Below, piece after piece: positions 57,261-64,000 of a stretch of 64,000 nt of DNA. The position numbers were made by a program, and so were the translations under genes. The notes under the pieces are model-generated. The model was not told where the DNA came from. It worked only from the letters and a program-made list of their open reading frames with translations, and made no database searches. Position 1 is the first letter of the stretch. Each line of letters opens with the position of its first letter. The stretch is from an uncultured Bacilli bacterium (lineage in GTDB: Bacteria; Bacillota_I; Bacilli_A; RF39; UBA660), in assembly GCA_934101115.1 (NCBI GenBank), contig CAKOPW010000008.1, forward strand, positions 1 to 64,000, written 5' to 3'.

Positions 57261-57314
57261 AATATTATTTTAATAAAAAAATCACTTATAAAATATGGTC
57301 TGCAGAAATAGTTA

Positions 57315-57350
57315 AAAGAACTGATATATGATAAATATCAGTTCTTTTAT
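57315..57350 (+). terminator. Terminator after the ABC transporter gene
   Basis: AAAGAACTGATAT/ATATCAGTTCTTT stem of about 13 bp, then TTATATTTG. It may also serve the converging gene. Confidence 0.75.
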
Positions 57351-57416
57351 ATTTGTTTAGCAATATTAACTAATTCACTTTCTCAAACAATTGTATTTAA
57401 TATTTGAGCAGTGTAT

Positions 57417-58073
57417 TTATTTATAAATTTTTGGTATATAATTGTCTAAAATATTTTTCAAAATTATTGGTATATTATTTATAAATTGTTCAGTTTGTTG
57501 ATTGTCCGATTCTTCAGATGATACATCTTTAACTGGAAAATCACTTATACCCTTTATAGCTAAAAATTTGACATTATTTTTTTGACATACATATGATAAA
57601 GCACCACATTCTGTATCTGCAATTGTAACACCATTATCATTTAATAGTTTCCAATCTTCTTGTCTAATGACAGCTCTATCCGCTGTAGCAATAAATCCAC
57701 TTTTATAATCAAAATCCAAATAACTTACATCTATATCAGTATTGAACGTTTCTTTAAATAAAGGTTCATAATCTAGTATAGTGCAATCATATTGACCAGC
57801 TCTATTTGGAATAATAATATCTAAAATGTTGTTTGATGTATCTATTCCTCCACATGTTCCTATTAAAATTAAATGATCAATGCTAAATTTATCAATCATA
57901 TATTGAACAGATGCGACTGAATTAGTTTTTCTAACACCAGATCTAAAATACAAAACACCATTTTTTATAAAATATTCACCAAATGGGAATGTTAAACAAT
58001 CCTCTAATGTTAAATTGTAATATTCTAAGATATATTTCCACTCATTTTTAGCTGTTACACAAATTGATTTCAT
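57417..58073 (-). CDS. Nucleoside phosphorylase / MTAN-superfamily protein
   Basis: 218 residues. HLILIGTCGGIDTSNNILDI (phosphate/ribose-binding Gly loop), IADTECGALSYVCQKNNVKF (the ExxAxxx-type ME segment written as TECGALSYV) and IKGISDFPVKD (catalytic Asp) are those of the PNP/UDP family 1. The purine or uridine specificity cannot be told. Isolated minus-strand gene converging on the ABC transporter. Confidence 0.85.
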   Translation of the reverse strand: MKSICVTAKNEWKYILEYYNLTLEDCLTFPFGEYFIKNGVLYFRSGVRKTNSVASVQYMIDKFSIDHLILIGTCGGIDTSNNILDIIIPNRAGQYDCTILDYEPLFKETFNTDIDVSYLDFDYKSGFIATADRAVIRQEDWKLLNDNGVTIADTECGALSYVCQKNNVKFLAIKGISDFPVKDVSSEESDNQQTEQFINNIPIILKNILDNYIPKIYK

Positions 58074-58185
58074 TATAATTCATTCCTTTAGAATATATTT
58101 TTCAATAATTATGTTATATCAAAAATAAAGTTTTTTTTACATATTCTATTATTACTATACTATCTAATATTCAACATTTTTTTCT

Positions 58186-58755
58186 TTATCTTTGTTCTAT
58201 TGTATTTTTAATAACCATAAAAATGGTTGCAGAAAGCAGTATACCTAATGAATTTAGAATAAAATCATTTAGATCAAAAGCTCTACCAAATATTGGCTGT
58301 AACACTTCAATAATTAAAACCAATAATATTCCTTTTAAAATTGTATCTTTCCATTTTGTATTTTTTTGTGATAATGGGTATATGATACCAAATGGTAAAA
58401 GCATTAAGATGTTACCAATTTTTTCTCCATTAACTCTGTTTATAAAATCTAAAGTAAAATTAAAGTCTCCATTAAACCAGTTTACTGAATTTCCTGAATT
58501 CATATGATAGATTGATCTATACCATAACTCATTCATTAAACCAAGTCCAATAGTTAAACAAAAAAGGCCCGTAATATAACAAACAAAAATACATGAAAAT
58601 ATTTTTTGACTAACAGTTGTGGTTTTATCTTTTTTAAATTTTATGAACCAATAAATTATACCAACAAATAAACATATTGGTAATGCTTGTATAAAATAAC
58701 CTATATATGTATCAAAAAAGAAATACTGAAAAGTCATATCTTTCGGGAAATACAT
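58186..58755 (-). CDS. VanZ-family membrane protein
   Basis: 189 residues with about five transmembrane helices. VanZ landmarks include GEKIGNILMLLPFGIIYPLS, ILLVLIIEVLQPIFGRAFDL and NDFILNSLGILLSATIFM (the DxxDxxxNxxG-like element). Some VanZ proteins confer teicoplanin tolerance; most are of unknown function. Start after AGGAGGAAAAAC. Confidence 0.85.
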   Translation of the reverse strand: MYFPKDMTFQYFFFDTYIGYFIQALPICLFVGIIYWFIKFKKDKTTTVSQKIFSCIFVCYITGLFCLTIGLGLMNELWYRSIYHMNSGNSVNWFNGDFNFTLDFINRVNGEKIGNILMLLPFGIIYPLSQKNTKWKDTILKGILLVLIIEVLQPIFGRAFDLNDFILNSLGILLSATIFMVIKNTIEQR

Positions 58756-58814
58756 TTTGTTTTTCCTCCTAACAAAAAAAATTGATTATAAAAAAATTAT
58801 GTTTAAAGCTGAAT

Positions 58815-59792
58815 TTATAAATTGTTTTTTTCTTCATTAGTTTCAGTTTTTAAAATCATATCTATTAGTTTCATAGTATCAACATTTTCAGAATCATAAT
58901 CGTCATTATTAAGAAAATCTAATAATTCACCTATATATCCATGCAAATATAAGTCTTGTAATCCACCTGAAGCACTGGTCAAATAAGGTTTTATAATATT
59001 TTCCTCCTCATCTATCGTTTGCCAACGATTACTAGTTGTAATATGTTGGTCTAAATGATAATGAACTTCTCTTACACCTTCATTATAAACATAACCATTT
59101 TCACCAGTTATTGTTATTCTTTCTCTTTTTCCTTTCCATGAATTCAATCCTATAAAATTAATGTTTCCAATAACACCGTTTTTAAATTTTATTAATGATG
59201 TTATACTAACATTGTTGTCAACTGAATTGGAATATGTTTTAACATCATCAATACTTCCAAATAGCCAAAGTAAAATATTGACAAAATGTATGCCACCTTT
59301 TTTAAAAAAAATTTCATCATTCCATCCATCTCTTCCTGACGTTAAATAAAATTCCGCATTAAATTGTTTTACTTTTCCAAATTCAGGTTTATTTATTATT
59401 TCCTTTACTTTTTGATAACAAGGACTGTATCTTTTCATAAAACCTGTCATTATTTTACAATTATTTTGTTTAGCTAGATTTTCAAGTTCTTGAGCTTCTT
59501 TTACATTCATGCCCATTGGTTTTTCAACAAATAGTTTTTCTATACCAAAATTCAAACAATATTTTGCAATTTCAAATTGTTTTTCAGCGCTTTTACACAA
59601 CAATATAATTTGCGGTTTTTCATTTAAAAGCATATCTCGATAATCAGAATAATTTTTTACTTCATTATTAATGATATCATCTTTTAAATATTCACTGGCA
59701 ATTGCAGATATTACAACATTTATTTCTTTTAGAGAAGGAATTATATTTTTTGTTGCATGAATACCATTTCCTATTACACATATTTTTTTCAT
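58815..59792 (-). CDS. Gfo/Idh/MocA-family oxidoreductase
   Basis: 325 residues from the ATG at 59792 (GGAG seven bases upstream). The N-terminal Rossmann domain reads KKICVIGNGIHATKNIIPSL. The family EKP motif is in KLFVEKPMGMNVKEAQELEN (about residues 88-100). The C-terminal domain has GRDGWNDEIFFKKGGIHFVN, with the active-site GGxxxD/H region read as GGIHFVNILLW. NAD(P)-dependent sugar or cyclitol oxidoreduction is expected. It follows the SDR gene on the same strand, possibly one pathway. Confidence 0.88.
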   Translation of the reverse strand: MKKICVIGNGIHATKNIIPSLKEINVVISAIASEYLKDDIINNEVKNYSDYRDMLLNEKPQIILLCKSAEKQFEIAKYCLNFGIEKLFVEKPMGMNVKEAQELENLAKQNNCKIMTGFMKRYSPCYQKVKEIINKPEFGKVKQFNAEFYLTSGRDGWNDEIFFKKGGIHFVNILLWLFGSIDDVKTYSNSVDNNVSITSLIKFKNGVIGNINFIGLNSWKGKRERITITGENGYVYNEGVREVHYHLDQHITTSNRWQTIDEEENIIKPYLTSASGGLQDLYLHGYIGELLDFLNNDDYDSENVDTMKLIDMILKTETNEEKNNL

Positions 59793-59914
59793 AAACATTC
59801 TCCTTTTTATTACAAAATGTAGCAATAAAAGTAAACCTCACTTTTTATATTAATCTTATAAATTTATATTTTTAATGTACTATATTCTATTAAGTTCAAA
59901 ATTGTCTACAATGA

Positions 59915-60640
59915 TTAAAATCTTCCCCCATTGATCCAAATATTTTCTCCTGTTATAAAACTTGATTCATCCGATAATAAAAATAAGCAAAGTTTAGCAG
60001 TATCTTCAGGAGTAGCAAATCTTCCTAACGGAGTTTCTTTTAGCTTTTGATCAATTTCCTCTTGTTTCCAACCTCTTAATGATAAAGGTGTTGGAGTAAA
60101 TGCTGGACATATACAATTTGCTCTAATTTTTTTATCTGAAAATTCTAACGCTGTTGCTTTCGTAAACGTAATGATTCCAGCAGCAGATGAACAATATGCA
60201 GGAGATTCAGTACAAGGAACAACTCCTAAATGAGAAGATATATTTACTATACTTCCTCCTTCATTCATAATTGAATAGCAATGCTTTGTACAAATAACTT
60301 TTCCAAGTAGATTTACATCTAAGACTTTTTTAAAATCGTCTATACTAAAATCTTTAATCAAATTATCTATAAAAATACCCGCGTTGTTTACAAGATAATC
60401 AATGTTTCCAAATTTTTCTTGGATTTGGTTCATCATATTAATAACTTCATCTTCATTACTTACATCACATTTTAATACTAATAAATTGCTATTGCTAATC
60501 TCGTTTTCTAATGTTCTAGCATTTTCTTGATTACTATTGTAACAAGTTATAACTTTACAGCCTTTTTCAATTAATTCCTTTACTATTTCTTTTCCAATAC
60601 CAGAAGTTCCTCCAGTAACTAATGCTACTTTATCTTTCAT
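59915..60640 (-). CDS. Short-chain dehydrogenase/reductase
   Basis: 241 residues. Cofactor motif ALVTGGTSGIGKEI, NNAG in YLVNNAGIF, catalytic Ser in IVNISSHLGV, and a C-terminal SSFITGENIWINGG. The usual YxxxK reads YCSSAAG at that place: Tyr is followed by Ser-Ala-Ala, and Lys is not at +4, so the catalytic Lys appears substituted. Similar to FabG-type SDRs otherwise. Probably co-transcribed with the downstream oxidoreductase. Confidence 0.85.
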   Translation of the reverse strand: MKDKVALVTGGTSGIGKEIVKELIEKGCKVITCYNSNQENARTLENEISNSNLLVLKCDVSNEDEVINMMNQIQEKFGNIDYLVNNAGIFIDNLIKDFSIDDFKKVLDVNLLGKVICTKHCYSIMNEGGSIVNISSHLGVVPCTESPAYCSSAAGIITFTKATALEFSDKKIRANCICPAFTPTPLSLRGWKQEEIDQKLKETPLGRFATPEDTAKLCLFLLSDESSFITGENIWINGGRF

Positions 60641-60688
60641 TTTATTTTTCTCCTTATTTATTTAATTTTGTAATAGTGGTTAATTACT

Positions 60689-61227
60689 TTATCTTGTTTG
60701 CATTGAGTTTATTAATCTTTTATAATTTATTCTATTAGTTTTTAATCCAGCTCCAGCATATGTATCAATGTCCAAAGTTTCTTCATCTTCTTCAGAATGT
60801 GCAAACACAATACTTTTATCGTCTAAATCCGAATAAATATCTAATGAATTTCTTTCTGGTGTATGCATAAGATTTGCATGAAGCACTCCAAATCCTTCAG
60901 CATATACATACCAAATTTTATCATGATTATAATCTTCATCACTAACAAATAAGCCTTTTTTTCTATATATAGGCTAATTTCTTCTTCAGTTATATTAAAC
61001 TCTTCTTCAAGTTCTTGAATTGATCTATTAATAGTTTCTCTGTAGACTTCATAAAAAACACCTTCATCAACTTTTAGTCCTACAAATTCATTTCGTTTCA
61101 ATAATAATTTTAATGCTAACAAATTTGCAGGATGTGGATGATATCCTGTTTTTTTATAATAATCTAAATATAAATTATATAATCTTTCTATGTATTCATT
61201 ATACTCTTTTCCATATATACTCGTCAT
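60689..61227 (-). pseudogene. Frameshifted gene of unknown function
   Basis: The 5' frame starts MTSIYGKEYNEYIERLYNLY and reads to EEEISLYIEKK. At a T7 tract (60956-60962, A7 on the coding strand) it leaves frame. One base shift restores GLFVSDEDYNHDKIWYVYAE, GFGVLHANLMHTPERNSLDI, and so on to KRLINSMQTR. The joined product would be about 179 residues. One lost base in a homopolymer: recent mutation, slippage-based phase variation, or sequencing error. The acidic C-terminal half has no motif known to me. Confidence 0.8.
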
Positions 61228-61301
61228 AACTTTTACCTCTTTCTTAACTAATATTATACCTTTTTTTATAAATATTCTAAATACTATTTTTGTAGTAACA
61301 T

Positions 61302-62465
61302 TTAAATTTCACTGCCTCTAAATTTTTTATAAGTAATATTTGCATATATAAATTCATACATAGTGGAACACATTTGTCCAATAATTGTACAAAAAGGTGT
61401 TGGTAATAAAGAAATGACTGTTCTTATAATATAGGCAATTATTGTATTAACTGTAGTTTTAATAGATGAATGTTCAATTTCTAAATAGCACATTTTTATA
61501 TTTTTAAAAGGTGTTATCGCAAAATCAACAATATGTAAAAAAATAAAAATACAAGCAATTATTATGTTTGGATGATACACTGGATATACTATTAATCCCA
61601 TAAATATTACTGAAATAATTAATAATGTAATATATTTAATTGCATTTTTAAAATGCTCTATATAATCAAATTTTTCTTTAACAATATCTATTTTAGCAAC
61701 ATTTTTAATCGCTGTAGACATATCCCATTGAATATCAGTTACTAGTGTTGCAAAAGTAATGGCAACTACATATTTTTCACCAAAAGAAAAAGAATTACTG
61801 AATCCAAATAAATATATCAAAAATTGCATGAAATTTATTGAACAAGCAACTGAATCATATTTATAGCAATTTTTTAGATTTAATTTAAAATCTATTTTAT
61901 CAATATTTTTTATAAATAATATAACGTCAAATATAGTTAATATAAACAACGTAATACTTGATATTATAAACTGATTTTTAGTCACAAGTGCACTACCTAT
62001 TAAAGTAATAAAATTTATAAAGTTAAATAAAAACGATATCTTATTTGCTTTTTCATTTAGTTCTAAATAATATAACTTCATTAAAATTAGATAAAGTATG
62101 GTTTGTAGCAATATTTGTAAAACTGAATATCTACAAAATATTAAATAAGTTTCTTTATTCATATTCATAAAATTTATATAATGATTACAGTTTAAAGCAA
62201 CCAATCCAAATACAATAATGCTTATTATAGTTCCATAAAAAGCACCATTATTTGCACTATTTTTATTTTTGTCTTTAATACCGCTTACATTTGCTCCTAC
62301 TCCAAATATAGAAACAATTATACCCATCAAACATTGTAGAGGATATGTTAATGTAAATACATTAGTTAAACTCTTATTTACGATTAAACCAATTAAAAGC
62401 CAAGTTACAATTGGAGTAAAAGATGTTATAAATATATCAAAACCAATTCTAAATAATCTCTTCAT
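61302..62465 (-). CDS. Polytopic membrane protein, MATE-like
   Basis: 387 residues with about ten to twelve transmembrane segments and no long soluble domain. FDIFITSFTPIVTWLLIGLI, GIIVSIFGVGANVSGIKDKN and a repeated helix pattern recall MATE/polysaccharide-exporter proteins. The length is shorter than typical MATE and the similarity is only structural, so I keep the call general. First ATG follows a weak ribosome binding site. Confidence 0.7.
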   Translation of the reverse strand: MKRLFRIGFDIFITSFTPIVTWLLIGLIVNKSLTNVFTLTYPLQCLMGIIVSIFGVGANVSGIKDKNKNSANNGAFYGTIISIIVFGLVALNCNHYINFMNMNKETYLIFCRYSVLQILLQTILYLILMKLYYLELNEKANKISFLFNFINFITLIGSALVTKNQFIISSITLFILTIFDVILFIKNIDKIDFKLNLKNCYKYDSVACSINFMQFLIYLFGFSNSFSFGEKYVVAITFATLVTDIQWDMSTAIKNVAKIDIVKEKFDYIEHFKNAIKYITLLIISVIFMGLIVYPVYHPNIIIACIFIFLHIVDFAITPFKNIKMCYLEIEHSSIKTTVNTIIAYIIRTVISLLPTPFCTIIGQMCSTMYEFIYANITYKKFRGSEI

Positions 62466-62524
62466 ATTTACTTCTTTACTAAAACTGATTATTAATACGA
62501 TATAAAATTAATCATACTAATAGT

Positions 62525-62743
62525 TTAATCTATACTTATCAATTCAAGATACACATTTTTAATTTGATCTTCAGGTATCTTTAAGTCTCTTAATATGGCA
62601 TAGGCATATTCTATATTCATCTTTAAAAAACAGTCTTTTTCATTTAATATTTTCTTTATTATTTCATACTTTTTTAATGCATTAGAATTTGATTTATATG
62701 TTTCAATGCATTTTTCATTAATAATTTTTAACTTTTCAATCAT
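62525..62743 (-). CDS. Small helical protein, unknown
   Basis: 72 residues, no membrane segment: KLKIINEKCIETYKSNSNAL, KKYEIIKKILNEKDCFLKMN, YAILRDLKIPEDQIKNVYLE. It overlaps the stop of the transglutaminase-like gene by 4 nt, so it is coupled to it and may be its small partner. No family recognised. Confidence 0.7.
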   Translation of the reverse strand: MIEKLKIINEKCIETYKSNSNALKKYEIIKKILNEKDCFLKMNIEYAYAILRDLKIPEDQIKNVYLELISID

Positions 62744-64000
62744 CTTATCTTTTCTCCATCTTCTTTAATGCCGGGAATTCTTGTGTCATCTACATAAATA
62801 TACTCAAACAATCTATCATCAAATTTATTTTGTAATTCTTTTCTCGTAATCATAATTAGTTTACTATTTGGACTATAATAATAATAGATATTTTGTGTTG
62901 GATTTTCTTGAAAGCCTTGTTCATTCAATGTAAATATTGCGATTGGCATAGCAATACTATTAACGTCTATAGGATTGTTGTTTCTTACAATAGTTAAACT
63001 AATATTGTTTTCTATTTGTTCAAAAGTAAATAAAATATGATATAGTTGTAAAATATATGATAAAGAATCAATTCCAACCATTTGAGTAGAATTTACTTTA
63101 TCGATTAAAATTGATAATCTTTCATTTAAACTAATATCTTCAATACTTTCTGTTGTTTTAGAATATTCTATTAATAATTCATCCAATGTTTGAATATGTT
63201 CAACTTCTTGAACATCTTTTATATTTTTTTCTTGATCAGCAATTAATCTATACATTTTTGTAAGAGTTTCCTTAAATTCATATCTTGTTTTATAATTTAT
63301 ATTAAGGCATTTTAATCCTACAAGAGGTTGATTAAGTTTTGCTAGCATAATATCTCCTAAAAGTATACTAGTTGCTGAATCAGCTCTTATTAAAAACTTA
63401 TCTACCCTAAAATTCAAATTTGCATGACCAAAGCCATAATTTTCTTCTCCCCCTCCTAAGTAACTGCTACAAAAATGGATGTCTAATTCACTTAATAGTT
63501 TTGAATATATTAAATTAAATTCAAAACACACAACTTTGTTATTTTTTAAGTTTATAGAAGAAATATAATCAACACTTTTATGCTTTTCAGCTGCGGCTCC
63601 CGTTTGTCCAACTGCATAATATTCTTCATCATAAGTTAAGAGCTTACACATTTTTATATAAATGTATATTGCCTTTTCTAAAGGAGTAGCATCCGATGGC
63701 ATCTGACAAATTATCTCATTTTTTAGATCATTATCTAAAGTAATTTCTTGATATTTAGTATCAGTTGTTACTAAATACTTATTTATTGCCATTATATCTA
63801 TTCTTTCAGATAAATCTATTGCATGGTAATTGCGGGCTATATTAGTTGGTATAAAATATTTTGTTAATACTTCATCACTAAAAAATTTATATGCCGCATA
63901 AATAAAATATTCTTTTGGGATTTCATATATAAACTTTTTATTAGAATCAAGACAAAGTCTATCAAATTTTTTATAAGGAAGTTCTAATAAAGAAACTAAC
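62740..64000 (-). CDS. Transglutaminase-like protein (5' end outside window)
   Basis: An open frame of at least 419 codons that continues past the window edge. The internal Met at 63792 is not the true start because the frame upstream is protein-like (FDRLCLDSNKKFIYEIPKEY, FIYAAYKFFSDEVLTKYFIP). A cysteine/histidine/aspartate triad in transglutaminase order is visible: VVCFEFNLIYSKLLSELDIH (Cys), GFGHANLNFRV (His), DKFLIRADSATSILLGD (Asp). The substrate is unknown. Coupled to the 72-residue gene. Confidence 0.72.
   Translation of the reverse strand, partial: LVSLLELPYKKFDRLCLDSNKKFIYEIPKEYFIYAAYKFFSDEVLTKYFIPTNIARNYHAIDLSERIDIMAINKYLVTTDTKYQEITLDNDLKNEIICQMPSDATPLEKAIYIYIKMCKLLTYDEEYYAVGQTGAAAEKHKSVDYISSINLKNNKVVCFEFNLIYSKLLSELDIHFCSSYLGGGEENYGFGHANLNFRVDKFLIRADSATSILLGDIMLAKLNQPLVGLKCLNINYKTRYEFKETLTKMYRLIADQEKNIKDVQEVEHIQTLDELLIEYSKTTESIEDISLNERLSILIDKVNSTQMVGIDSLSYILQLYHILFTFEQIENNISLTIVRNNNPIDVNSIAMPIAIFTLNEQGFQENPTQNIYYYYSPNSKLIMITRKELQNKFDDRLFEYIYVDDTRIPGIKEDGEKIR

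Overview
The window is a visibly AT-rich chromosomal segment of a low-G+C Gram-positive bacterium (Bacillota). The evidence is a T-box-controlled valS, a lipoteichoic-acid-synthase-type enzyme, GGAGG-type ribosome binding sites and the gene families present. UGA is used as a stop (for example at the overlapping small phage genes near 35605-35784), so the code is the standard bacterial one. No genus can be named from the sequence alone.

Layout. (1) 1-10250 is host housekeeping: lysS, an unknown gene on the other strand, then an operon of an HD-domain hydrolase plus valS behind a T-box leader with a GUA specifier, then a duplicated-domain membrane protein and an LTA-synthase-family enzyme with a small membrane-anchored partner. 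(2) 10250-10324 is tRNA-Gly(GCC), whose 3' end is the attachment site of an intact-looking temperate siphovirus-type prophage, 10306-47996. The 19-bp core is duplicated exactly at both ends. (3) 47997-50800 is a small accessory patch with an intact DUF1016 (YhcG-like) nuclease, a decayed second DUF1016 copy and a start-less membrane protein. (4) 50800-53620 holds a class M sirtuin/macrodomain pair with an HxlR regulator and a metallo-hydrolase-like gene that shares the regulator's presumed operator. (5) 53780-64000 holds an amidotransferase, an ABC transporter, a nucleoside phosphorylase, VanZ, an oxidoreductase and SDR pair, a frameshifted gene, a polytopic membrane protein and a transglutaminase-like gene running off the window.

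Prophage order, left to right: HNH gene; lysis (CHAP endolysin, two holin-like proteins); three tandem tail-tip paralogues with an ATGT microsatellite beside them; tail; head; portal and terminase; a roughly 800-bp gene-free but highly structured RNA region next to a tRNA-like element; a putative late regulator; many tiny overlapping early genes; PcfJ/PcfK-like proteins; recombination and replication genes (NinB-like, SSB, MBL-fold, RecT, DUF1351, DnaD-like initiator with internal iteron-like repeats); excisionase-like protein; a Cro/CI-type switch with four near-identical operators; ImmA-type protease; integrase. Lytic genes run on the minus strand and lysogeny genes mostly on the plus strand.

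The most unusual content is RNA. The prophage carries (a) a terminator-bounded, roughly 700-nt structured RNA resembling in size, phage location and tRNA proximity the ROOL/GOLLD class of giant phage RNAs; (b) a non-canonical tRNA-like cloverleaf beside it; and (c) a compact 82-nt three-way-junction element with six-base complementary hairpin loops between the minor capsid and scaffold genes. Class assignments are inference; the helices themselves can be read directly.
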